Assembly (NCBI GenBank): GCA_003148945.1
Contig: QGGY01000002.1
Location: 186,001 to 250,000, forward strand
Source of the DNA: Murimonas intestini
GTDB lineage: Bacteria; Bacillota; Clostridia; Lachnospirales; Lachnospiraceae
Direction: 5' to 3'
DNA: 64,000 nucleotides
This document shows positions 42,027-51,000 of the stretch, one piece after another (the stretch's first letter is position 1; each line of letters starts with the position of its first letter). The position numbers and the translations under genes are program-made. The notes below the pieces were generated by a model. It searched no databases. It worked only from the letters and a program-made list of their open reading frames with translations, and had not been told where the DNA came from.

Positions 42027-43439
42027 TTACCGCTGGCCGTGGTCTTTTTCTTTTTCAACATCCTGTTCTACCTCCATTTTCAGGACCCGATCCACATTGG
42101 CCTTTGCCGTTAAAAGCTCCCGCATTTCTTCACGGGAACGCCGGTACTCGGCATAAGTCTTTTTCTTTTCTTCCAACAATTTCGCGTACTCTGTCTGCAA
42201 CTCTTTGACCTTGGGCAGCTTCTTGACGCCCATCTCATCAAAGGCATCCTTAGCAGCCTGGTGGAGCAGAATTTCTTCCTCATGTTCCTCCCGGAATTTC
42301 TTAGAGTAGCCCGCCTTGCGGTATGCCACATAGACCTCACGGGTCTTGGCATAATTTACGATGTGAGTACGCAGAACAGCAATCTCTGCCATGCGCTTTT
42401 CAGCCGCTTTGATCTGCGCCGAAAGCTCATTGTGATGTGCCGTGGCAGCCGCAGCCTTTTCTTCTAAAATCGCATACTCCAGCAGATTGTTCTCTGACAG
42501 GTAATTCATGGTCTGCGCCATTTGCTTCAGATTGAAAACTTTGGCCCAACGCGCATAGCCAGCACCTTTTCCTGCCTGCAATTTTGCCTGAATGTCCACC
42601 AGCAGATTGACCTTCGGCGGCTCTGCCTGTGTGACTGTTTTCTTTCGTGGGGTATGCGCTTTCTTCCCGGAGAGAACCGCCTGCAAATCATCTAATCCAT
42701 ATCCTTCGCCCAGACTGTCCATGCGGGCGGCTTTCTCCCAACCAGGGAGCTTCAAGCGATACGATTTCCCGCGCTTTGATACTTCACAGCCGGACTCTTG
42801 CAGCAGCTTCAACAGTTCCTCAAAATTAGCAGGACTTTGTGATAATGCGTTGTCAATCGCCACACGAAGCAGCTCTCGGTGGGATGGCTTTGCCTGATCG
42901 CCCAGCCATTTGTTATAGCTCTTTCCATGAGGGTTCGGATTCTCTACAATGGACAGTCCATTCTCAATGCAGATGGTATCACTTAACCGGCGAACCGCCT
43001 TAGTGCTGCCCCAAAAGTTTCGGAATTTCCGGTCATATTCTAAGCTGACCGATGACCAGATAATGTGATTATGAATGTGCGACTTATCTATGTGGGTGCA
43101 GACCACAAAGGCATGATTGCCCTTGGTAAATCGCTTGGCAAATTCTACGCCCAGCCGGTTAGCTTCTTCTGGGGTAATCTCGCCGGGGCGGAAGGACTGG
43201 CGCACATGATAGGCAATCACATCATCCGCGCCGCGCACTCGTCCTGTGGCGGCAATGTACTGCCGCTTTGCCAGAAGAAACTCTGCATCAGCAGTCCGGC
43301 TGTCACACGCATAGCCAGTAATGAGCCTGCCGTTATCTGTTTTCTTTGGATTGGCCACATAGTCGATGATGTCACTAATCGCCCGACTTTCTGTGCGGCC
43401 CTTGCCGACATGAAGCGGCATGATTCTTGTGGTTGCCAT
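42027..43439 (-). CDS. MobP-type relaxase (MobA/VirD2 family)
   Basis: A 470-aa protein that should nick the ICE origin of transfer and lead the strand into the recipient. It shows the relaxase core: the 3-His metal motif in HIDKSHIHNHIIWSS near residues 123-137, an upstream DDVIAYHVRQSF motif, and a candidate catalytic Tyr near the N-terminus (DIIDYVANP). The C-terminal half is helical and charged. GGAGG lies eight bases before ATG 43439. Its usual partner mobC lies 3.4 kb upstream, separated by cargo. Confidence 0.9.
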   Translation of the reverse strand: MATTRIMPLHVGKGRTESRAISDIIDYVANPKKTDNGRLITGYACDSRTADAEFLLAKRQYIAATGRVRGADDVIAYHVRQSFRPGEITPEEANRLGVEFAKRFTKGNHAFVVCTHIDKSHIHNHIIWSSVSLEYDRKFRNFWGSTKAVRRLSDTICIENGLSIVENPNPHGKSYNKWLGDQAKPSHRELLRVAIDNALSQSPANFEELLKLLQESGCEVSKRGKSYRLKLPGWEKAARMDSLGEGYGLDDLQAVLSGKKAHTPRKKTVTQAEPPKVNLLVDIQAKLQAGKGAGYARWAKVFNLKQMAQTMNYLSENNLLEYAILEEKAAAATAHHNELSAQIKAAEKRMAEIAVLRTHIVNYAKTREVYVAYRKAGYSKKFREEHEEEILLHQAAKDAFDEMGVKKLPKVKELQTEYAKLLEEKKKTYAEYRRSREEMRELLTAKANVDRVLKMEVEQDVEKEKDHGQR

Positions 43440-43458
43440 AGGTCAGACCTCCTTCCCG

Positions 43459-43489
43459 AAAAGAAAACGGCCTGCCGTAGCAGACCGTC
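43459..43489 (-). terminator. Terminator between the cargo operon and the relaxase gene
   Basis: ACGGTCTGC-TAC-GGCAGGCCGT on the minus strand is followed by TTTTCTTTTC. It would end the AbiEi/DUF1016/zinc-ribbon transcript just before mobA, so the relaxase needs readthrough or its own promoter. Confidence 0.65.
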
Positions 43490-43494
43490 TTGTG

Positions 43495-43704
43495 TTAATT
43501 ATCTGTTTTGTATCTTATGACAGGAATCTGTTTTACTTTTTTGCCGATCGTTTGCCTTTCCAGGGCAAAGACCATGTTTGGTGTTCTTTCAAAAAAGCCT
43601 TCATCCTTTTTCCAACTCATACCGCATTTACAATGCTGCAAACCAATAAACTGCTGTTTCATTTTCCTACCACAATTCGGACAGATTTTGTTGTTAGCAC
43701 CCAT
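43495..43704 (-). CDS. Small zinc-ribbon protein
   Basis: A 69-aa protein with CPNCGRKMKQQFIGLQHCKCGMSW, a four-cysteine zinc ribbon similar to the cysteine-rich KTR-type proteins of mobile elements, then a basic tail. It begins two bases after the DUF1016 stop, behind GGAAG, so the two are translationally coupled. Function unknown. Confidence 0.65.
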   Translation of the reverse strand: MGANNKICPNCGRKMKQQFIGLQHCKCGMSWKKDEGFFERTPNMVFALERQTIGKKVKQIPVIRYKTDN

Positions 43705-43705
43705 A

Positions 43706-44725
43706 TCATTCTTCCAGCTTATAAAAATCGTCCAAATTTAATTCATGCTTCAATTCTTCTTCTGTCGGCAGATAAGTAAAATATTTTGATGCAAATATCT
43801 GGTGATTATCTTCCGGCAGCGTGTACTTTACAATGGAGTCGCCTTTGTCTGCACAAAGGACAATACCGATAGGCTGTGAATCTCCCTCATTCATCATTTC
43901 ACGAGTATAATAGTTCACATACATCTGCATTTGTCCCAGATCTTGATGGGTCAGTTTTCCCATCTTCAAATCAATCAGAACAAAGCATTTCAAAATGTAA
44001 TTGTAAAATACTAAGTCGATGAAAAAATCCTGTCCATCCAGCGTAAACCGCTTTTGCCGTGCTACAAAAGAAAATCCTCGTCCCAGTTCCAGAAGAAAAT
44101 GCTGAAGGTGGTCAATCAATGCCTGTTCCAGTTCACCCTCATATACATGGGTATCTGGCTGAATCTGCAAAAATTCCATCACATAAGGATCTTTGATTAT
44201 TTTTTCATATTCAGGTTTCGGTTCTGTTGTTTGAATTTCTTTTGAAACAGCTGCTTTGTCTTGGCTTGCTAAAATTCTCTGATAGTACATCGTGTTGATC
44301 TGCCGTTCTAACTGCCGGACGCTCCACGCAGACTTTACACATTCCTCCATATAAAAGGTTCGTGCCTGCTCATCTGGTACACGCATCAGAAGGCGGTAAT
44401 GTGACCAACTTAATTCGCTCCACAGTGTGGAGCGATTTGGAAAGGTGCAATAAAATTGCCTCATATTACGCAGTCCTTGTACGCTAAATCCCTTCCCAAA
44501 TTCTGCTGTTAGCTGTTCAGATAAATATTGAAGCAGCTTCTTTCCATATTCTGCTCTGTCATTTTCTCCGCACGCTTTATAAATCTGTTCCCCAATCTCC
44601 CAATAAGTTATTACCATTGTGGAGTTCACCGCAGCACTTAACCTATGCTGTGCTGATACAATAGACTGGCGAATGGAATGATAGGTCTGTTCTGCATTTT
44701 GATTTATTTGCAAATTGTTATCCAT
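43706..44725 (-). CDS. DUF1016 (YhcG-type) PDDEXK nuclease domain protein
   Basis: A 339-aa protein with the two YhcG parts: an N-terminal helical domain (residues 10-160; YWEIGEQIYKACGENDRAEYGKKLLQYLSEQL, GFSVQGLRNMRQFY) and a C-terminal PDDEXK-like nuclease core (FFIDLVFYNYILKCFVLIDLKMGKLTHQDLGQMQMYVNYY). The acidic and lysine residues (D, D-x-K) are in place. Members are linked to mobile DNA and possibly defence. AAGGAG precedes the ATG. Confidence 0.88.
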   Translation of the reverse strand: MDNNLQINQNAEQTYHSIRQSIVSAQHRLSAAVNSTMVITYWEIGEQIYKACGENDRAEYGKKLLQYLSEQLTAEFGKGFSVQGLRNMRQFYCTFPNRSTLWSELSWSHYRLLMRVPDEQARTFYMEECVKSAWSVRQLERQINTMYYQRILASQDKAAVSKEIQTTEPKPEYEKIIKDPYVMEFLQIQPDTHVYEGELEQALIDHLQHFLLELGRGFSFVARQKRFTLDGQDFFIDLVFYNYILKCFVLIDLKMGKLTHQDLGQMQMYVNYYTREMMNEGDSQPIGIVLCADKGDSIVKYTLPEDNHQIFASKYFTYLPTEEELKHELNLDDFYKLEE

Positions 44726-44791
44726 TTTGTACTCTCCTTACTGTGGATGCTATTAAAATATTATACCACGGAATCAATAAAAACTCTCAAA

Positions 44792-44904
44792 TCAATATTT
44801 ATGGATTGATTTTTGCATTTTTTCTGCAAAATCTTCAATTAAAATCTCTTTCGGTTCTTTTTCTGAGTGACAATGACTTCAATCTGTCTTTCTATTTTTA
44901 TCAT
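44792..44904 (-). pseudogene. Mini-ORF remnant coupled to the AbiEi gene
   Basis: An ATG overlapping the AbiEi stop (ATGA), with GGAGGTGC inside the AbiEi end, starts 21 codons (MIKIERQIEVIVTQKKNRKRF, given in parts: MIKIERQIEVIVTQ then KKNRKRF). A one-base shift in the A-rich run opens a frame continuing KEILIEDFAEKMQKSIHKY to a stop at 44792. This looks like a small gene broken by a frameshift. It is not recognisable as the AbiEii toxin usually found here. Confidence 0.4.
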
Positions 44905-45503
44905 AAAAGCACCTCCAAATACTGCCGTAAAATCTTTTCCACCTTAAACATCCCAGCATATTGCATTAAAGCTCGCAGGTTCTTATCTTTTCTACGAGCA
45001 TACGCTTTCAATGCCCCCTGAAAGGTTTGAATTTCAATTCTACTTCGGCTTCTGAGCAAATCACAGATCGTTCGCTCCATATCATAAACCGGTACGGTAT
45101 GCCCAAAAGGTGTCTGGCCGCTGGACACCCCAACATCAAATAACTCTGGCTTAATGGTGTAAACAGATAGCCCTTCTGCTTTTAAGCGAGTGGTACTGTA
45201 CCCCCTGCGCACTGTGATGGCGTATGGAGAGGGTTCTCGGTCTGTTAAGTCATGAAAAAATAATGCTGATTCATGGGAAAATACTGCTTGACCACACCGC
45301 AGATGCAAAAGAAACATCGCATCAATCCATGTATCCTCGGAGACATAAATACCATGGGCAACCTGTTCTAATTTTCGCTCTTTAATATATTCATAAAAAA
45401 TAGGTTTTACAATTCCTCTGGCAACCGCCTGAGAAGTTTGTAGCATCCCGTCCTGCTCTGCCAGAAGACCATCTAGCTGTGCAAACCGTTCCAATTTTGT
45501 CAT
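44901..45503 (-). CDS. AbiEi-family antitoxin-like regulator, orphan
   Basis: A 200-aa protein of the type IV antitoxin AbiEi family: a winged-helix N-terminus (LLAEQDGMLQTSQAVARGIVKPIFYEYIKERKLEQVAHGIYVSED) and a C-terminal domain with HESALFFHDLTDREPSPYAITVRRGYS and YDMERTICDLLR. Such proteins repress their operon and neutralise the AbiEii nucleotidyltransferase toxin. No toxin gene follows, so it stands alone. ATG 45503 behind AAGGAAG is preferred over an upstream start. Confidence 0.8.
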   Translation of the reverse strand: MTKLERFAQLDGLLAEQDGMLQTSQAVARGIVKPIFYEYIKERKLEQVAHGIYVSEDTWIDAMFLLHLRCGQAVFSHESALFFHDLTDREPSPYAITVRRGYSTTRLKAEGLSVYTIKPELFDVGVSSGQTPFGHTVPVYDMERTICDLLRSRSRIEIQTFQGALKAYARRKDKNLRALMQYAGMFKVEKILRQYLEVLL

Positions 45504-45639
45504 GCCATCACTTCCTTTCGTGCTACTATCATACATGAATGTGGCACAAAAGTAAATATACAAAAGAGAACATCTTTTTTGAAAAAATTAAACACTATTA
45601 TATTAGAGTTCATCCATACACACTATCCTTTTTGAAAGA

Positions 45640-46066
45640 TGTGAACTACAACTTAGTGGGTGACATCCACCAAGTTACCCACCAAGATTCTGCACCTTCA
45701 GCAGTATTTGAACAGATTTTGACTTTCTGCACAAAACACAAGTCAAAGAAAGAGCTTATAGCATTTTGCAGCTTCAAAGATCTAAGAAATTTTACGCTGA
45801 AGTATAAATGTGAATTACTATCTTAGTCAGAAAAACTTAGTCAGCAACCAAGATTGTGACCAAGTTAGTGAGCAAGATAAACCACAGGACATCCTACACG
45901 CAGTCTTGGATTTTTGTATAACAGAAAAAAGCAAACAAGAAATTTGCTCACTTATTTTACAAGAAAATATTTGAATCCTCTACTGGCAAGCGGCCAGCTT
46001 AAAATGACTATTCCAGATAAGCCAAACAGTCGAAAACAAAAATATATTACCGTCCATACCAAGTAA
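45640..46066 (+). pseudogene. Decayed 3' fragment of a RecG-like/Fic-type protein gene
   Basis: Plus-strand pieces in different frames match the winged-helix tail found at the end of AlbA_2/RecG-like ATP-binding and Fic proteins: SAVFEQILTFCTKHKSKKEL, then DILHAVLDFCITEKSKQEI, then YLNPLLASGQLKMTIPDKPN ending in a stop at 46066. Stops and shifts separate them and no start is in sight. The rest of 45504-46136 shows no other gene. Confidence 0.45.
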
Positions 46067-46136
46067 AATAAGAAGCAGGGCATTGGGTCTCATATCCCAT
46101 TGTCCTGCTTCTTTTTCATTCCAGATTATATTCACA

Positions 46137-46439
46137 TCATTTACCCATACACCTATCTTGGATCGCAAATTTCAAACTCTGTACCTTGCCCAGCAGCCAG
46201 ATCGCAGCCAGCGGCAGCCCCATCGGGCTAATCAAAAATGCCATGACCAGCAGAATCACACCGTTCTGCGGAGAATAGGTAAGCAGCACAGCCACGCCAA
46301 GCAGAGCAATCACAGTGCTGAACAGACCAAGCACCAGACCAGATATGTAGATCAGCCCCGTGCAGAGCCAGACAAAAAGCGTCAGCACCAAAATAACCGG
46401 TGCGGTTACGATCATCAGCAGGCATTTCAAAATCTTCAT
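46137..46439 (-). CDS. CD1845-family mobile element membrane protein
   Basis: A 100-aa hydrophobic protein with three to four helices (MKILKCLLMIVTAPVILVLT..., GLVLGLFSTVIALLGVAVLL, GVILLVMAFLISPMGLPLAAIW), matching the family found in C. difficile CTn5-type elements. ATG 46439 is six bases after GGAGG and overlaps the preceding gene. Its role in transfer is unknown. Confidence 0.78.
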   Translation of the reverse strand: MKILKCLLMIVTAPVILVLTLFVWLCTGLIYISGLVLGLFSTVIALLGVAVLLTYSPQNGVILLVMAFLISPMGLPLAAIWLLGKVQSLKFAIQDRCMGK

Positions 46440-46738
46440 TCCAGTTCCTCCTTCCAACGCTCCAGATACCGTTTGCACAGGGCATCCGCTTCTCTCTCAT
46501 CATCTTCCGTCACTTCCCGTTTGCCTTTGGTCAGTTCAATCTCCAGATAAGTCCGGTAATCATCAGCTAAGAGGTCGAACAGTTCCTTGGGAGTATGGCA
46601 CACCTCGCCGGTGCAATAGTGAAAGTTCTGGTCAAATTCAACCCTTACACATCCGTGACGGCTGATATAAACTTCGATGGTCTCGTCTGCGGCCAGGTAG
46701 TCCGCAAAAATCTCCAACACTTTTTCAAAGGTCAGCAT
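46436..46738 (-). CDS. Conserved small ICE protein, function unknown
   Basis: A 100-aa acidic protein (LTFEKVLEIFADYLAADETIEVYISRHGCVRVEFDQN...) with a C-terminal charged helix (EREADALCKRYLERWKEELE). It is translationally coupled to the CD1845-family gene and sits downstream of the mobC terminator, an arrangement seen in related elements. No family function is recognised. Confidence 0.65.
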   Translation of the reverse strand: MLTFEKVLEIFADYLAADETIEVYISRHGCVRVEFDQNFHYCTGEVCHTPKELFDLLADDYRTYLEIELTKGKREVTEDDEREADALCKRYLERWKEELE

Positions 46739-46817
46739 CTGTTTTCCACTCCTTTGCTACGCTTCTTATTCTACTCATATTATCCGGTACAGACAGGCAA
46801 AAGACAAGGATACCGGC

Positions 46818-46870
46818 AAAAAGAAAAAGCGGAGGGAGGTGCGGCGAAGAAACGCCGTTCCTCCCTCCGC
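46818..46870 (-). terminator. Terminator downstream of mobC
   Basis: A perfect 11-bp GC-rich stem GCGGAGGGAGG/CCTCCCTCCGC, with an inner GGCG/CGCC pairing, is followed by CTTTTTCTTTTT on the minus strand. It ends the long processing transcript that includes mobC. Confidence 0.85.
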
Positions 46871-46890
46871 AAATGGAGCATCTATCCCTG

Positions 46891-47229
46891 TTATGAAAGT
46901 TTAGAAAGCTGGGTAAGGATTTCCTTCACACCCTCCCACAGTTGTTCCTGCCGCTGGGATATATCCTCCAAGTCAGCATCATAAACCCGCCCTGTCTCAT
47001 GCACTTTTCGGGTCAGCTGATTCAAGTTGTTGCTGCTTCGGCGCATCAGGGATACCAGCTCCTTCAGTTCTGGCAGATCCAGCTTGACCACATACCCATC
47101 CAGCGCCATTTTCCGCAGATAGGCACTCAAATTCTCTGTTCCGTATTGCTGCATCTTTTGATGAATCAGCTCCAGTTCCTCTGCGGATACCCAAAACAGA
47201 ACCGGAACATCCCGCTTTCGCTTTGCCAT
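46891..47229 (-). CDS. mobC: MobC-type relaxosome accessory protein
   Basis: A 112-aa protein with the MobC pattern: a basic N-terminus (MAKRKRDVPVLFWVSAEE), ribbon-helix-helix-like core (QYGTENLSAYLRKMALDGYVV) and NNLNQLTRKVHETGRVYDADLEDI. It helps the relaxase open the origin of transfer. It starts two bases after the DUF3849 stop. An oriT is expected nearby, but I could not place one with confidence. Confidence 0.88.
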   Translation of the reverse strand: MAKRKRDVPVLFWVSAEELELIHQKMQQYGTENLSAYLRKMALDGYVVKLDLPELKELVSLMRRSSNNLNQLTRKVHETGRVYDADLEDISQRQEQLWEGVKEILTQLSKLS

Positions 47230-47231
47230 GG

Positions 47232-48038
47232 TTATCGCTCCGGCTCCCGTTTCTTCGGGGCGGCCGGCTTATGGGCAGACAACTCCTGCCTGAGCTTTTG
47301 CAGGACGGAGCCTTTTTCTTTCTCCTGGATAGTTTTTCGAGCCTGTCTTGTAAACAGATCCACCAGTCCCGGATTGACCCGATCCACTACCAGATCGGCA
47401 CATTGCTGGGAAGTAGCACTATCCTCCGGCATTGGAATGGTCTTTGCCCATGCTTTGTTGTCACGAGAAATCCGCCCATCTGCATCCTTATGCTGAATCG
47501 TATTGGCGAGAATAAAGTTCATCCGCTCTACTCCAAATTCCTCCAAAATCTCTTGCACCGCGGAAGCAGTATCCAGCCTGCTATCCCTATAATGGGCACT
47601 GATTGCCTGCTCAATGGCAACTTTGCAAGAAAAATTTGCCTGGTCAGAAAGCCAGTATGCGTCTGTTTCTCCATGCTTGGACGCGTATGCGGCAGAATGA
47701 AGATAAACCAACAACGGATTGAGTTCCTCCGGCTCCCTGCATACCTCATTGGCCCGACTTTCAATGCTGTCCCTGATCACATCCATATAGCCGGTCTCCA
47801 GCTTGTCAAAATAGCGGTACACATCTTCTAGCGGCGAAGGAGATTCCAGAAGGGCCTGTGCCTGAGCATCGGTCAGCACCAGTTCCTCCATCGCCATCAC
47901 AATGTCCTCGCGGATGGTGTACTCATAGGCATGGTTTAAGACTTCTTCCGGGGGCTGGCTTTTCAGCCAGTCCCGGAACTTGTCCTGTTCGGCAGCCATC
48001 TTTTCATAAAGGGCTGTATTCAGATCGTTGGTATTCAT
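47232..48038 (-). CDS. DUF3848/DUF3849 ICE protein
   Basis: A 268-aa protein. The N-terminal part (YEKMAAEQDKFRDWLKSQPPEEVLNHAYEYTIREDIVMAMEE) matches DUF3848-type, and the middle (DAYWLSDQANFSCKVAIEQAISAHYRDSRL, GVERMNFILANTIQHK) matches DUF3849. Both are found in conjugative element proteins associated with the large helicase. The start at 48038 with GAGGAGGTG overlaps the helicase stop. Biochemical role unknown. Confidence 0.82.
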   Translation of the reverse strand: MNTNDLNTALYEKMAAEQDKFRDWLKSQPPEEVLNHAYEYTIREDIVMAMEELVLTDAQAQALLESPSPLEDVYRYFDKLETGYMDVIRDSIESRANEVCREPEELNPLLVYLHSAAYASKHGETDAYWLSDQANFSCKVAIEQAISAHYRDSRLDTASAVQEILEEFGVERMNFILANTIQHKDADGRISRDNKAWAKTIPMPEDSATSQQCADLVVDRVNPGLVDLFTRQARKTIQEKEKGSVLQKLRQELSAHKPAAPKKREPER

Positions 48039-48039
48039 G

Positions 48040-51000
48040 TTATCGCACCTCCTCATGCTGTTTTGGTTTCTTGTCTGTACTGCGGGGCAGCACCGGGCGT
48101 TTCAGGCTGTCCAGCACCGAAGGCCGTGTGCTTTTGGCAACAACAGCTTCAGCGTGTGCCGGTCCCTTTCCGTCGATGTTGAGCAGGGTATCCAGCTCTA
48201 CCAGACGGGCGTTTTTGCTTCTCAGTTCTTCTTCATAAAGGAATGGCTTTCCGACTTCCTCCTTTGCGGCAGCCTGCTGCTGACAGAGGTTATCCAGCTG
48301 TGCCTTTGCTGCCTCCAGACGCTGCGGCATCTGGGCGAGGGCATTGTCGATACGGGTAAGATTTCCGCGGGGGTCTGTACCAAGGGTTGCCCTGTGGGTC
48401 ATCTGCCCTTTTAGCAGGAGCGTATATTCCTGTTTCCATGCGGAAAATTCCACGGACATGGCATAACCCCGATAGCTGCCGATCTGCACCGGATCAGAGG
48501 TTTTGACCTCCTTGCAGGCATCCAAAAGGGCTGCACCGGCGTTCTCCTTATCGGTCAGCAGGTCTCCACGGATCTCCATACCGGAAAAGCCGTCCTCCGG
48601 GTGCGGGTGAGCCGCCAAAACCTCTAGGTCAGATTCAAAGCCCTTGATAAAGCCCTTGTGCTTTTCAATCTCCTCCGGAAAGTATTTGAGCAGTTGGTCC
48701 TCCAGACGATACTGCTTGCTCTGGTGGTCGGCTTTCATCAGCTTCAGGCGGGATACCTCCACATCCAAATCCATACGCTCTTTGATACGGGGGTCTCCGG
48801 CACACAGAGCCTTGATCTCGGCAAAGGAAAGCGCTGTTTCATCCACATCTTCGCAGGAGCGCACCGGCGATTTAGAAGTCATGATCTGGGAAATGAATTT
48901 CTGCTTATTCTCCACCGTCTGCCAGAGGTATGCGTCAAAGGTTCCTTCGGTCACATAGCGGTACACATGGACAAGGGGATTCTGGTTGCCTTGGCGCTCG
49001 ATACGGCCCTTGCGCTGGGCGAGGTCTCCGGGTCTCCACGGACAATCCAGATCATGAAGTGCCACCAGACGGTCCTGCACATTGGTGCCTGCGCCCATCT
49101 TGGCAGTGCTGCCCATAAGTACACGCACCTGACCGGTACGAACTTTGGAGAACAGCTCCTTTTTCCGCACTTCGGTATTGGCTTCATGGATAAAAGCGAT
49201 CTGGTCGGCAGGCATCCCCTGGACAATGAGTTTCTGACGAATATCGTCATATACCGTAAATGCCGGTTCCTGCTCCGGCAGAGGCACAGCGCCTTCCAAT
49301 GCGTGAAGCAGTGGATTATCCAGTGTTTTCGCCGCCTTGCTTGCAGGAGCTTTTGCCTGTGGTGTAGAAATGTCGCAAAACACCAGCTGGGTCAGCTTGT
49401 CAGCTTCGCCATCCCGCCAGATCTGCATGATGTTCTCTACGCATTGATTGACCTTTGTGCCGGGTTCGTCCGGCAGCATCTGGTTGACGATCCTCTGGTC
49501 CAGCCCCAGCTTGCGGCCATCCGAGGTAATCTTGAGCATATTGTCTTGAGACGGATCAACGGTTCCGCTGTGTACCAGCGATGCGCGCTCCGAAAGGGCC
49601 TTGACCATTTCCTGCTGATGTTCGGTAGGCTGCGCCACGATGTTGTGGTATTCCACCTCCGGGGTAGGCAGATTCAGCTGGTCGGCAGTCTTAATGTCAG
49701 CCACTTCTTTGAACAGGTTCATCAGCTCTGGGAGGTTGAAGAACTTACTGAATCTCGTTCTTGCCCGGTAGCCGGTGCCTTCCGGTGCCAGCTCCAATGC
49801 TGTGACGGTCTCCCCAAATCGGGAAGCCCAGCAGTCGAAGTGGGTCATGTTCAGTTCTTGCAGGCGTTCATACTGAAGGTAACGCTGCATGGTGTAAAGC
49901 TCGGTCATGGAGTTGCTGACCGGGGTGCCGGTGGCAAAAATCACGCCACGGTTTCCGGTGATCTCATCCATATAGCGGCACTTGGCAAACATATCGGAGG
50001 ATTTCTGCGCGTCCGATGTGGAAAGACCAGCCACATTCCGCATTTTTGTGTATAGAAACAGGTTTTTATAGTTGTGGGCCTCGTCCACGAACAATCGGTC
50101 TACACCCAGCTGCTCGAAGGTTACCACATCGTCTTTTCGCCCCTCTGCTTGCAGCTTTTCCAGTCTGGCTTCCAGAGACTTTCTGGTACGCTCCAGCTGC
50201 TTGACGGTAAAACGCTCACCGCCGCTGGCCTGCACCTCTGCGATCCCCTCGGTGATCTCGTCGATCTGCTCATAGAGAAGCCTTTCCTGACGCTCCCGGC
50301 TGATGGGGATACGCTCAAACTGGCTGTGTCCCATGATGATGGCGTCGTAGTCCCCGGTAGCGATACGGGCGCAGAACTTTTTTCGGTTATGGGTTTCAAA
50401 GTCCTTTTTGGTGGTGACTAAGATGTTGGCAGAAGGATAGAGACGCAGAAACTCCGACGCCCACTGCTCGGTCAGGTGGTTTGGAACCACAAAAAGGGAT
50501 TTCTGGCACAAACCCAGGCGTTTGGCTTCCATAGCAGCGGCCACCATCTCAAAGGTTTTGCCCGCGCCTACTTCGTGTGCCAGCAGAGTATTACCGCCAT
50601 ACAGCACATGGGCGATGGCGCTTTTCTGGTGTTCCCGCAGGGTAATGGCCGGGTTCATGCCGCCAAAAGTGATATGGCTGCCATCATACTCACGGGGACG
50701 GGTAGAGTTCATTTCTTCGTTGTACTGGCGCACCAAAGTCTGGCGGCGCTCCGGGTCTCTCCAGATCCAGTCCCTAAAGGCTTCCCTGATAGCTTGCTGT
50801 TTTTGAGCAGCCAGGGTGGTCTCCTTGGCGTTCAGCACGCGGCGCTCTTTTCCGTCTGCGTCCTCTATGGTGTCATAGATACGGACATCCCGCAGGTTTA
50901 AGGAATCCTCCAGAATCTTGTAGGCGTTGGCGCGGCTGGTCCCGTAGGTGGTGTAGGCTGCCACATCATTGTAAGATACGGAAGATTTCCCCTTGATCTG

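Noticed and set aside
46740..47231. An oriT near mobC.
   Set aside because: The only strong hairpin in this interval (46818-46870) ends in a T-run and reads better as a terminator. No nic-site motif could be recognised by eye.
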